NCBI GenBank assembly: GCA_003550305.1
Contig: QKYT01000058.1
Span: 174,131-192,208, forward strand
Length of the DNA: 18,078 nucleotides
Source of the DNA: Glomus cerebriforme
Lineage: Eukaryota; Glomeromycota; Glomeromycetes; Glomerales; Glomeraceae
Reading direction: 5' to 3'
Position 1 is the stretch's first letter. Every line of letters starts with the position of its first letter. A model generated the notes under the pieces. It had not been told where the DNA came from. It saw nothing but the letters and a program-made list of their open reading frames with translations, and did not search any database. Of the stretch, positions 9,949-18,078 are shown one piece after another. Both the position numbers and the translations under genes were made by a program.

Positions 9949-10855
9949 TCTACTTTAGAATTTCCATGTCATAATGTGATCGAAACAATTATATCGCTTC
10001 CGTCAAAGTCTCTTCCGAATGTTATTCCACATCAAAAATAAAAATGTGACAGGAAATTATAAATTCAAGCAACTGGAGATGGAAATGGAGTTAGAGTTCG
10101 TCATTTCTAGCGGATTCAATAACTTAGATTTATATTTAATATTAAATAACTTTATTTACGATATGATACCTATAGTTTTATTAAGATGGCAGGATTGTCT
10201 TCAATTTTAATAATTATTTGAAAAATTACTGATTAATCACGTTTATAAATAGATGATGAAAGAATTATTACACTTTCTCTTTTTTTAATAAAATTATTTT
10301 TAACGCAATTTACGATAGCAGATATTTGTATTGGTAAATTAGATTTCAAGTAGTCAGCTTTTTGCATTTTTACATTGTTCTATATTTAATAAGGTTGTTA
10401 GTATTAGCTTAAAGTTAAATAAAATATCCAAACCACTTGACGTTACTACCTAATAGTAAATAACTGCGCTGAAATTATCTGAAAGAGCTTCAAAAAATAA
10501 ATAATTATTTTAAAATATACTGTATAATATATAGTATGATTACGACTCATTTTTCGAAAATAATTTTCTCATCACAGCCAATCATCAAAACTCAAAACTC
10601 AAACAAATAAACAAATTAAACAAATAAACGTTACAAAGGCATGCGAAACTTACATCACAAATAACTTATAGACTTTTATATTACTTAATAAAATGCATTA
10701 AATAATTTGGCTGAACATTTAGTCGTTTAAAGAACCTTTTACTTAAAAAAAGAATACCAAAGGATTATTGTGTTTTAAAGAAATAAGTAAATTTTAAATC
10801 GTTGTATGCCTTATAAAAAGATAAATCAGCATTTTCTTGAGATTATGTTGAGGGT
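9949..10855 (+). repeat. Complete copy of the outer unit
   Basis: This is the most complete of the three copies. It contains the segment deleted from the copy at 735-1590 and has no insertion. A 63-codon ORF at 10019-10210 lies inside it. The corresponding frame is altered by indels in the other copies, so I do not call it a gene. An uninterrupted TTTAAA at 10726-10731 marks the position where the inverted copy carries the 168-base insertion. Confidence 0.8.
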
Positions 10856-10940
10856 ATTTAACAAAATCAAAAATGCGCCTCAAGTACGTCAAAAAGTAAA
10901 TCGTCGATCACTTCTTTATGCGCTTAGAACCGCTTAAAAC
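10845..10940 (+). CDS. Very short ORF at the palindrome edge (doubtful)
   Basis: This 31-codon ORF starts MLRVFNKIKNAPQVRQ and ends in TAA. Its composition is less A/T-driven than the surrounding chance frames, and it begins almost exactly where the right arm ends. It has no recognisable motif, no visible homologue in the window and no supporting signals. It may be a remnant of a larger gene cut by the repeat boundary, or chance. Confidence 0.15.
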
Positions 10941-12881
10941 TAAATTATTCATCGAGAATAAAGTACTGTATATTTTGCATTTCGATGATTTCTAGACTGC
11001 GGTAAAAGATATGATTGTTTTTTTCTTTGTTTTTTTTCGGTTTGTTGTACAATAATCCTTGTGTCACATAATAAATGTGATTAAACTGCACCATAAAAGT
11101 ATACTATCCGAATATCAGTAAATATTTATTGTTTGATTGGTACGCTATAATCCATCTGCTTATCTTTCAATTATATTGGGAAACATTATTATAAAAATTT
11201 AGGATGAAAGTAGAAAACGAGAAATGAAAAATAAATTTTTCATAATAGCGGAATTTTTAAAAAATGACAACAATGTTTAATATTAAAAACGATATTATTA
11301 GATTCATTGAATTAGATTTACCGTACAAAAAGTTATCTGATACTGTATGATTTTACATTGATCCAGAATAATGTTAATATACTTTCCCCGTTCTTATGTA
11401 AGTCTAACGCATCATTTCCTGTTAACGTTAATCATTGTTTACCTCGCTGTTGAAAATTCGTGCGAAATTAACTAACCTATTTTAGTTGCCCTTTTTTAAT
11501 TGTGCAGTATATAAAAAAATTCATTAAATTTCGGAAAAGTAAATAATAACGACCGTTTTTTTTTATTAATTCATCCACGTTATTATTTTTTAAGTTCCCG
11601 AATTGCACAATGATCATTTGTCGGTCTTCAACTGATATTTTAACGACCTCTTTCAATAATATATAAATATTAGAATTTTAAAAATCATAAAAGACACGAA
11701 CAATTTCGAATTTAAGTAACGAACCGTAATTATTTTTCTGTGTAATTTTTGTGTTTTTGTATTAGTAATAAGGTTTGTGAATAAAATTTTTTGGAGATTA
11801 TCTTTTTGATGATGTACCATCTTTTGATATTTTTGGAAATTGAGGCGTAAAAAGTATCCATAAAGAGTCTCAAATGGAATAGTTTCTTTGTAAACTTAAA
11901 CTTTGGGTGGGGCGATAAGTAACAGACAGGTGAATATTACAGTAACACAAGCCAGCCTAACTGCATGTCACACCACATATATACTTTAAAAGTTCGAGTG
12001 TTGTACTGCATGTTTAAGACTATAAAGTTTGAGATCTTCAAGCTTTGCATTTCATTTCATCGGCAAACAATAACAGTAATAAGCTCTTTGTCAAATAATT
12101 CGGTTATTGTAAATTATTTTTATTATTATTTCTCTCGCTTTCATTATTCAAAATCTTTATTCAAAGTTAAAGAATTAAAAACAAAAAACCGTTGTTTTTT
12201 TTATGTCTATTCTTAATTTTATTTATCGTTATTTCTCGATTTTTTTATACCAGATCGTATCTAAAATGGTGAAAATTTATATAATATACAAAAATGTACG
12301 GTGTTTGTTTTGGTGATCCGCACGCACATTTAGCGATCTGATATATTTATATTCCTTGTGCGACACAAATATTTCTATCGTTTGACTTTATATTCCCGAG
12401 AAATTAATAAGAAATACTTATTTGTTTGTATTATACAGTATGTACTGTATACTTAGTGATTAAACATTTTTCATAATGTTCATTTATTTGAACTGATTTG
12501 TTCGTTAAAAGAATTTTTTTATTACAATTAAACTTTCTTTTCTAAAATTTAAGAATAAAGCAAAACCAAAAAACCATTGTGATTGTAGTCACGATGGTAA
12601 ATATTTTTTCTTTTGTAACCATAACATTGAACTGAGTCTTGATCATCAACTATAAATTTCCTTTCCTAGCTCCCTCAGTCATTTTTTTTTTTATATTTTT
12701 TTTACAGTAATTACAATACTTATAAATAAAGGTCGAAAATTCCGAATTTCAAAATTTGAAAAATTGGAAAATATTGTTTGAATAAAATTATATTTTCGTA
12801 ACAAAAAAAATATATATTTATTTATTTATAATTTACGTTGTAGACACTGTAGGCATTTTTTTTTATATACTAAATTCTAAT
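10941..12881. other. AT-rich intergenic stretch
   Basis: No gene is supported here. The 83-codon plus-strand ORF at 11965-12216 is rich in Ser, Phe, Tyr and Lys, as chance frames in AT-rich DNA are, and shows no motif. A slightly GC-richer patch lies near 12300-12365. A palindrome-arm remnant is at 12607-12665. The last 100 bases before the gene at 12882 are T-rich with TATATA and TTTATTTATTTA runs that could serve as core promoter sequence, although such runs are common throughout the window. Confidence 0.5.
12607..12665. repeat. Stray remnant of the palindrome arm
   Basis: The order GTAACC, ACATTGAACTGAGTC, TGATCATCAACT, TAAATTTCCTTT repeats the reverse complement of about 4590-4690 (GTAACC, ACGTGAACTGAGTC, TGATCATCAACT, GTAAATTTCCTTTT) with an internal deletion. 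This is outside the palindrome, so the underlying sequence is dispersed in the genome and not unique to the arms. Confidence 0.55.
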
Positions 12882-13292
12882 ATGAACACCAATAATCAAT
12901 ATAATCATCAGGCTCCTTATAATATCTCTCAACCTAGATATTCGTTTTTTTACCAGCCATATAACGATTTTCAAATTTACCATATCACTTGTGAAGAAAT
13001 CCCACATTGGGAAGTTACTCATCTTTTAAATAACATGTATAACATACCTCAAAATCATGTACAACCAAGTAATTTACATATATTTTATTATCCATCTGAT
13101 GATAATAAAATTTATAGAATTATTTGTGAAGTAGTTTCTGTTCATATGTTGAATAAAAAATATTATGATATCGAACTACCTCAACAACAAGTGGTTTTTT
13201 TTTCTAAAGAACAGAGAGATAATTTGATATTTAATTTAGAACGTGATTATTTGTCACCACAACCTATAATGGATTTGATGGAATTGGATTAA
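12882..13292 (+). CDS. Small protein with an internal duplication, function unknown
   Basis: This uninterrupted frame of 136 codons is the longest in the window, bounded by an ATG at 12882 and TAA at 13290-13292. The first 20 residues are rich in Asn, Gln and Tyr. Two related segments follow: FFYQPYNDFQIYHITCEEI (residues 22-40) and IFYYPSDDNKIYRIICEVV (67-85), each followed by a helix-like stretch with Leu-Asn. The tail (96-136) has a Gln triplet and an acidic end. There is no signal peptide or membrane segment. The duplication and a clearly related broken copy at 16143-16242 argue that this is a real gene family. I have a vague memory of similar two-repeat proteins in arbuscular mycorrhizal fungi but cannot name a domain or function. 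One exon is enough to explain it. Confidence 0.7.
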   Translation: MNTNNQYNHQAPYNISQPRYSFFYQPYNDFQIYHITCEEIPHWEVTHLLNNMYNIPQNHVQPSNLHIFYYPSDDNKIYRIICEVVSVHMLNKKYYDIELPQQQVVFFSKEQRDNLIFNLERDYLSPQPIMDLMELD

Positions 13293-14059
13293 CGTTCTAT
13301 AATTTTGCCTAAGGTCACTTCAAACCAATTCTTCGTTTAACATAATCCACATCCCCTTATTTTTTTTTTTACTTTTTTACAAAAAAAAATATTATACTTG
13401 TAATTTAGGCCAGAATTAGAAATTTTCTTTAAATTTTGACCAAATCCTTAAAACTTAATTCTGGCCATATAAATCAGATTTTGACTTATGTTAAACAAAG
13501 AATTGGCTTGGAATGGTCTAATGTTAATCGTGCCAAATTTATAATGCTGACTAAAGATGTATTTTCGTTGAATATTGACCCCCCCTAATTTTAGAGTTAT
13601 TAGAAAATTTTAGAAAAAAAATTTATTCTAATACACTATTAATAATACTAATACACTACTACTAATAATAATAATAATATAATATACTATCATACCAATA
13701 ATATCAATAAATGTTAATAAAAGAACTGTAAATTGTAAATTGGTATTATTGTTATCATTATAACTATAATCATGCATCAGATAGTTTTCAGTCCGCATTA
13801 TACTTTCCTGATCTCGTATATGTAATACTGTACATTATATGCGGTCAAATTAGCCATGTCGTACGAGATGTCATTTACGCCCATACTAAAAAGAAATTCA
13901 ACGAACATTTTTAAGATCTTTTTAAAAGTATATAAATGGACGTTATTGAAGAACACAATTTTCTGATCTTGTAATCATAGTTATTCGGCACATAATGAAA
14001 TAAACTGAATTTGAAAGAGATCATTTTTAAAAAGAATATTTCTTCTTTGTCTGCTTCAG
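13293..14059. other. Intergenic stretch with simple repeats
   Basis: This holds the 3' flank of the 136-residue gene, T- and A-runs, an inverted repeat at 13408-13466, and a TAA/TAATAC-rich simple-repeat stretch at about 13628-13690. The minus strand has an open stretch of some 36 codons just left of the kinase fragment (about 14050-13915), with no kinase motifs. No gene is called. Confidence 0.5.
13408..13466. repeat. Short inverted repeat around GGCCAGAATTA
   Basis: GGCCAGAATTA (13408-13418) and its complement TAATTCTGGCC (13456-13466) flank a 37-base AT-rich loop. The AATTCTGGCC core is also the doubled motif inside the TA-flanked element at 3811-3945, so this may be a degenerate relative of that element. 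Its outer ends cannot be fixed. Confidence 0.4.
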
Positions 14060-14300
14060 GGAAATTTCTAGCCTACTAGAATATCTGAATGGCTATCTTC
14101 TGGCGCAACATAAGACAAAACTCCATAAATTTGATTGGATCTGTTATTTCAAGATCATAGCATGTATGGTCCATAAAGACTACATTACCGATACAAGAAA
14201 TTTTTTCGTTCTTTTTCATTTTTGATAAACAGCACATTACCTCCGTGAAGATTTCGAATATAATTTCTATTCCATAAATAATGATGTTTATTTGTAGCGA
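14060..14300 (-). pseudogene. Protein-kinase pseudogene fragment
   Basis: On the minus strand, codons at about 14300-14200 read NRNYIRNLHGGNVLFIKNE, which aligns with the catalytic loop of eukaryotic protein kinases (pattern HRDLxxxNxLF). Here the His is Ile and the catalytic Asp is Asn (14256-14239 encode RNLHGG). A stop follows, then IGNVVF where a kinase would have its DFG motif, and after a shift YGVLSYVAPED (14127-14095), the activation-loop end and APE motif, and SHSDIL. Lost catalytic residues, a stop and at least one frameshift show it is dead. The LHxGN and YGVLxYVAPE style matches the tyrosine-kinase-like family that is greatly expanded in mycorrhizal fungi. The N-lobe and the C-terminal helices are not found. 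Confidence 0.7.
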
Positions 14301-14354
14301 AACATGTACTACATTTTTTATTCCAAGTTTACCATATAGTGCCGTCTAAGGTTA

Positions 14355-14420
14355 GTGATAAAGAGAAAAAAGAGAAGGGAAAAGGGAAAAAAGAAAAAGA
14401 AAGGAATTTGAAAAAAAAAT
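14355..14420 (+). repeat. Purine-rich tract
   Basis: A run almost entirely of A and G (AAAGAGAAAAAAGAGAAGGG and similar) lies just upstream of the kinase fragment. Further A-rich sequence follows to about 14660. It is simple sequence, with mirror-like stretches, and has no coding content. Confidence 0.5.
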
Positions 14421-15243
14421 AAAAAAATTCCTAATCGATATTGTATTAAAAGGAGGGGAGGGAAAAGTTTAAAAATATATATACAAAGAAGAAAAATTCA
14501 ATACATAAGAAAAAAAATTAATAAGCGGATAAAATGAAAATAAAAGCCTTATTATCAAATCCAAGAACCCTTTTTTACAGTATATATATGTAAATAAATT
14601 ATATTTTTTTCTTTTTTTTCCTAAAAAAAAGCAAAATAAAAAAAAAAATATTTATTTATTTTTATAAGAGGTATTTATTTGATGCGTCAAGACTATTACC
14701 GTTAGATTAGGGAACCTAGAAAAAATTCGAACCCAAGCATTTCGGTAAATGAACCACCGTTGGAGTTATATTGAGCAGGATTTAGTTGGTTGCAGTTGAA
14801 ATTGCTCATGCCTCATGATAAAGCAAAATCTTACCGATCATTTGCTGTTATTGCGTAGTGTTTCCTTGACGATATTGTCGTTGATAAGTTAATATTGTGA
14901 CTAGGTATTTTGAAACTTAAAATCATTGTAAAGGGTGGTTATCAGATTATAGGAGTATAAGGCGGGATTAACGAATTCTTCGAGATTCTCCGTGAAGTAG
15001 ACGGACAACAAGGGAATCTTCGAACTTGGAAGTATTGTATTATATGAAATTGAGGAATCGGTATTCGAATTTGTTTGTTACATATTGAATTCAGCCATTC
15101 CGTTCATTGATAAAGGTAAGTCTAATATTTAATAGGTGGTTTTCTGTTCACTCTTTGTTGATCGATTTTCTTCTCTGACAGGTCTGAATTGGTCGTTCAT
15201 AATTATTTTCAACCGAGCGAGTTACTATTATTTGAAGAATTTA
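14421..15243. other. 3' flank of the HMG gene; no gene recognised
   Basis: The first 240 bases are A/T simple sequence. The part from 14670 to 15130 is GC-richer than most of the window. On the minus strand, two overlapping frames (about 15085-14910) stay open for roughly 55 codons, one containing YFTENLEEFVNPALYSYN, but neither has an ATG and they compete with each other. It may be a decayed exon or the HMG transcript's 3' region. The plus strand has AAGGTAAGT at about 15115, a good donor by itself, without any exon I can support. Confidence 0.4.
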
Positions 15244-15558
15244 TTACTCTTTGGAAGTGGTTTGACTTCTTTGTTGTCTTTTTTTTTCAACTTTGAATTT
15301 ATTTCTATTAGGACGATAAACATAATTCGGAGCCTGCATGTGCTCAAGTTTCCTTTGTTCGGCATATCTCTCCCATTCTAGCCTTATCTCCTCAGGTTCT
15401 TTTCTCCACATATCAGCAATTAACCTTGATACTTCAGCATTGGTTAAATTTTTTTGAGATGCGATGATACCAGGTTGTTTTTCCCTTCTATAAAGGATGA
15501 AAGCATTTGGAGGTCTTGGAATTCTTTTTATAGGTTGAGAAGCATCATACATGTCCAT
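15244..15558 (-). CDS. MATA-type HMG-box protein
   Basis: A 104-residue protein with one complete HMG box (about residues 11-82) and little else. Its start, IKRIPRPPNAFILYRR, is the hallmark of the fungal mating-type (MATA/SOX-like) class. NAEVSRLIADMW and EWERYAEQRKLEHMQAPNY supply the remaining helices. The class bends DNA by minor-groove binding and acts in the nucleus. The tail (83-104) is Lys/Arg-rich and ends at a double stop TAATAA that overlaps an AATAAA. The ATG at 15558 gives a short natural leader. There is no intron. Mycorrhizal fungi carry tens of such genes outside any mating locus, so the box does not by itself show a mating-type locus, and no homeodomain gene is seen here. The plus-strand ORF at 15136-15381 is its shadow. 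Confidence 0.9.
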   Translation of the reverse strand: MDMYDASQPIKRIPRPPNAFILYRREKQPGIIASQKNLTNAEVSRLIADMWRKEPEEIRLEWERYAEQRKLEHMQAPNYVYRPNRNKFKVEKKRQQRSQTTSKE

Positions 15559-16142
15559 TATTATAAATAGTTCACGAAAAAATTTTTCTCAGAATAAAAT
15601 TTTATAATATGCAAAAAAAAATTGAATTTTGTTAATGAGAAAGAAAATAAAAATTTTCTTTCTTAATTTTACGAATATTTTTTACAATTTTTGGGTTATT
15701 TATATAAGATTAATTCTTAAGATAGTAACTTGTAAGATACCGGTATTCATTATTTTATCAATTTTGCCAATTTACCTAAAATGAGTATGAAAGGGCGGAA
15801 TTCATGTACGCTCAAAGACTCAATACCTTCCGAATTTAGCAAAAATGAAAAAATTTAAAGTTCTACAAAGTCTATACCGTAAAAAAATTAATTTGCTCAG
15901 TACTGACTAAGGTACAAAGTCAAATATATATATATTTTTTTATATTTAAACCAAAAAAATTTTGTTAAATTTTGATTTGATTTCCGTATACCATTTTTAA
16001 TATTTCTTTTTGTAACTCCAATTATTTTTGTTGATCAAAATGTATTGGCGCTTTAAGCGATAGCATCACTATTCCTTATCTGACCGATGACGCGCTATTT
16101 TACATGTAATATGTTGATCAAAATCCAACACAACTTATATTC
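15559..16142. other. Upstream region of the HMG gene
   Basis: Mostly AT-rich sequence with A and T runs and an AT dinucleotide run near 15925-15940. TGTTGATCAAAAT occurs at about 16029 and again near 16112, bracketing a GC-richer 80 bases. That pair could bound a small element, but I could not find matching ends. No coding region is seen. Confidence 0.4.
15697..15706 (-). promoter_or_regulatory. Possible TATA box of the HMG gene
   Basis: On the minus strand this reads TATATAAATA, about 140 bases upstream of the HMG start codon, a sensible distance for a fungal promoter. In DNA this AT-rich such a match can easily be chance. Confidence 0.2.
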
Positions 16143-16242
16143 TTAGTTGCCATTTCCAGCCACGGCAACGTTTTCTTGAGGTTGAGAGATGTTATTAGGA
16201 AAAAGAATTTATTGATGATTATATTGATTTATAGTGTCCATA
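16143..16242 (-). pseudogene. Broken start of a paralogue of the 136-residue gene
   Basis: The minus strand from the ATG at 16242 reads MDTINQYNHQ then TAA. After a one-base shift in a run of T it continues PNNISQPQE. The intact gene at 12882 begins MNTNNQYNHQAPYNISQPRY, so start, spacing and wording agree over about 20 residues. Similarity ends after the SQP block, and the rest (ENVAVAGNGN, stop) is unrelated. Only the first 60-70 bases of the gene are represented, on the opposite strand and about 3 kb away. The stop and the shift make it non-functional in this reading. Confidence 0.6.
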
Positions 16243-16252
16243 TGGCAAATTT

Positions 16253-16435
16253 TTATTTATGCGATAAAATGATACGTGCGGGAATGTGCTGTAATTCATT
16301 TAAACGAATTTGAAATTCTAAACTCTCATGAAAAAAAAATGAAAATTGTACACCTTTCTCCTCAAGCGTTGTGGAGGGCGATTCTGTGCCAATGACATGA
16401 CAGTAATTGAGGGAAATTATATTTATTATATACAA
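16253..16435 (-). CDS. Doubtful ORF upstream of the broken paralogue
   Basis: This 60-codon frame has a less AT-driven middle than typical chance frames here (GTESPSTTLEEKGVQF, FQIRLNELQHIPARIILSHK). It ends 11 bases before the ATG of the broken paralogue, in the same direction. No motif is recognised and no second copy is seen in the window. It could be an exon remnant or chance. Confidence 0.2.
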   Translation of the reverse strand: MYIINIISLNYCHVIGTESPSTTLEEKGVQFSFFFHESLEFQIRLNELQHIPARIILSHK

Positions 16436-16521
16436 TAAAAATTAATGCTCCCACGCTATTTTTGGTAATTAATTGATATAATTGATATGCAGAAGATTAG
16501 ATATAGTTCAGAAATCATAAA

Positions 16522-16629
16522 ATGTCTAACCCTTTTGGGAAAAATGAAATTCTCTATGGGGGTCTAAAGCGGGGAATTGCACGATTTAGACAGATTTTTG
16601 GCCGGCATTACGGCATTAAGAAATCATGA
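16522..16629 (+). CDS. Short ORF in a GC-richer patch (doubtful)
   Basis: A 35-codon ORF starts MSNPFGKNEILYGGLKRG and ends in TGA. It lies in a patch (about 16520-16720) clearly richer in G and C than its surroundings. A short inverted repeat, AAATCAT and ATGATTT, overlaps its end at about 16621. The patch may equally be the remnant of a mobile element. No family is recognised. Confidence 0.2.
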   Translation: MSNPFGKNEILYGGLKRGIARFRQIFGRHYGIKKS

Positions 16630-16808
16630 CAAATATGATTTCGTGACATATTTTTACTATGATCACGTGAAAGTGAAATTTTGTTGGTGATACTGGGGAA
16701 GATCTAAAAAGGCAACTACTATTCATTCATTTGATTGTTCAATCTTCAATTGAATCGTTTCACAGATTTTTATATAAAAATGTAATAAATAAAAAAAAAT
16801 AATAATAA

Positions 16809-17032
16809 GGAGATAATACGACTTCTTCCGTTGGCGTCTTTATGTTATTCAAACTTTGATTTCATTTACGTACTGTAAGTTTTCAACCGACATTAACAAC
16901 TTCTTTGTTATTTGACACAATTATTACGATAAAACTTCTTGAAATTTGAAACAAATACGCGCCGTTAGTTTTCTTTTTTCAGAAAGTTTTAACATGTTTC
17001 GGCAAATAACGGAACACGCGAATAAGATGTTC
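16809..17032 (-). repeat. Dispersed short repeat, copy 2 (inverted)
   Basis: On the minus strand it runs from the CGCGTGTTCCGTTATTTG region (about 17032) through CTTTCTGAAAAAAG and GGCGCGTATT to GACGCCAACGGAAGAAG then ATCTCC at 16809. It shares the first half with copy 1 and the GACGCCAACGGA end with copy 3, and it is the longest copy. The 71-codon minus-strand ORF at 16924-17139 overlaps it and is judged a chance frame. Confidence 0.6.
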
Positions 17033-17833
17033 CGAATTAATTGCAACGAAATTCTAATTGTGTAATTATATAGTAAAAATTTTTTTTTTACAAAGAAATC
17101 ATTTTTAATATTCGTTGCTTTATTTATTACAAAAATCATTAATATTAGAAGATTTTTGGCGTAAAAAAAAAATAAAGTAATACAAGTAATTTCTAATAAA
17201 CATTTATTTTAACACATCAGGCAAGTTTAACAAATCAATTTACTTTGTCCAAGCTGCCAAATGATTTATTATATTATTAAATTAAAAATTTTCATTGTGT
17301 TCTTTCTAAATTTTAAAAAAAAAATCACAGTTCTATTAGATAAGATAAATTATTATTTTTTTGTATATTCCTGTATTAATAATAATATGGAAATAACTCA
17401 CCCGGATTTATAACTAATAATTAAATTATTTAGTGTATAAGACATATTATAAGTCATGTAAGACAAACAATTCGCTATCCGATTTAGCTCTCGGTTCTTT
17501 GTCATTTTGTTTTTTATACACGTGTGCTTGCAATTTTCGTATCAACTTATAATTGATTATGTCTACAGTATCATTTATTGTAACGTTGCAAAAATTTCGT
17601 CACCAAATTTTCTACAATTTATTCATTTAATTTCATTTTCTATTTTTAAAAGTCATGAATGATGAATCTAGCTAGTTATCATAAATGTAAAAATGGGTTC
17701 GTTAGTGTCTTTATAAAAAAATTGGTTTAACATATAATTCATATAACTATACAATCGAATTTATTCAATAATTTAAATTATTCCGTTGCAATAATTAATT
17801 TTTTTTTTTTGAACTTTGATAGATTTAAAAATT
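17033..17833. other. AT-rich intergenic stretch
   Basis: No gene, RNA gene or clear repeat is recognised between the second and third copies of the dispersed short repeat. A mildly GC-richer section near 17465-17530 has no open frame of note. Confidence 0.5.
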
Positions 17834-18025
17834 GGAGTAAATTATTCACGCGTTCCATTATTCATTGAAGATATATTATATGAAAAAAGAAAAGCGTATT
17901 ATTTGTTTTGTGTAACCAACTCCTATCACAATTGCTTATGTCAGTTACATTTTTTTTTACTTAATAAATAGAATTAAAATTTTAAACAATATTAAGACGC
18001 CAACGGAATAAGAAACATAATCTCC
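17834..18025 (+). repeat. Dispersed short repeat, copy 3
   Basis: It starts GGAGTAAATTATTCACGCG then TTCCATTATTC, passes through AAAAGCGTATTATTTG, and ends GACGCCAACGGAATAAGAAA then CATAATCTCC. Weak similarity to copy 1 continues for some tens of bases beyond the end in a T-rich stretch, so the right boundary is uncertain. Confidence 0.6.
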
Positions 18026-18078
18026 TTTTATTTTTTATTTAATCGTTTTTATCAATTATGAATATTTTGAGTTGGTTA

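Larger units (their letters stand above)
6840..10855. repeat. Right arm of the palindrome
   Basis: This is the reverse-complement partner of 735-5095 (anchor pairs under the left arm). It has no small inserted elements, so it supplies the uninterrupted sites for both left-arm insertions: TTTAAA at 10726-10731 for the first, and the sequence just after 7735 for the second. It has its own damage: about 80-100 bases of the F-box-like gene are missing near 7635-7670. The outer limit near 10855 is placed where similarity to the reverse complement of 735-745 stops. Low-complexity A/T runs, such as those near 9235 and 9300-9330, are also mirrored in the left arm. Confidence 0.9.

Noticed and set aside
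10019..10210. 63-codon ORF in the outer unit
   Set aside because: Indels in the other two copies break the frame, and no family is recognised.
1..10855. Long terminal repeat retrotransposon or CRISPR-like array as an explanation of the repeats
   Set aside because: The long repeats are inverted, not direct, no reverse transcriptase or integrase motifs were seen, and there are no regularly spaced short repeats.
11965..12216. 83-codon plus-strand ORF
   Set aside because: No motif, low-complexity composition, and no second copy to compare with.
14700..14760. Possible tRNA T-loop (TTCGAACCC)
   Set aside because: There is no matching stem around the loop, and no acceptor, D or anticodon arms at tRNA spacing on either strand.
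15136..15381. 81-codon plus-strand ORF
   Set aside because: It overlaps the 3' part of the HMG-box gene on the other strand and is its shadow.
15559..15575. TATA-like sequence right beside the HMG start codon
   Set aside because: It is only a few bases upstream of the ATG, too close to position transcription upstream of the start codon.
16924..17139. 71-codon minus-strand ORF
   Set aside because: It lies across the dispersed repeat copy at 16809-17032 and has chance-like composition.

Overview
The window is very AT-rich nuclear DNA from a eukaryote, most likely a fungus. Three protein signals point to an early-diverging, repeat-rich fungus such as an arbuscular mycorrhizal species (Rhizophagus type): a complete fungal MATA-type HMG box, decayed F-box-like genes, and a decayed protein-kinase fragment. 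All three families are known to be strongly expanded in those fungi. The species is an inference from family content, base composition and remembered resemblance; no search was run.

Region 1 (1-10855) is dominated by a very large imperfect palindrome. The left arm (about 735-5095) reads as the reverse complement of the right arm (about 6840-10855), around an unpaired spacer (5096-6839). A third copy of the outermost 0.7 kb lies at 1-690, in the same orientation as the right-arm end, so copies alternate +, -, +. The arms are diverged by scattered substitutions and indels. The left arm carries two small inverted-repeat insertions (852-1019 and 3811-3945) that are missing at the matching places in the right arm, where the uninterrupted sites can be read. 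Each arm holds two broken copies of one gene family: an F-box-like gene of about 1 kb (4316-3250 left, 7428-8358 right) and a shorter C-terminal part in the opposite orientation (2395-2690 left, 9140-8800 right). No complete gene survives in the palindrome.

Region 2 (10856-14340) holds one small gene that looks intact, a 136-residue protein with an internal duplication (12882-13292, +). It is flanked by AT-rich DNA with a stray remnant of the palindrome arm (12607-12665) and a small inverted repeat (13408-13466). A protein-kinase pseudogene lies on the minus strand at 14060-14300.

Region 3 (14341-18078) holds the best-supported gene, a single-exon 104-residue HMG-box protein on the minus strand (15558-15244). 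Further right is a broken start of a paralogue of the 136-residue gene (16242-16143, -), then a GC-richer patch with a 35-codon ORF, then two copies of a short dispersed repeat (16809-17032 and 17834-18025). A third copy of that repeat sits in the palindrome spacer.

Overall this is repeat-dominated accessory DNA with two likely functional small genes and remnants of expanded families. The genes do not form a visible pathway. The HMG protein would act in the nucleus as a DNA-binding factor.
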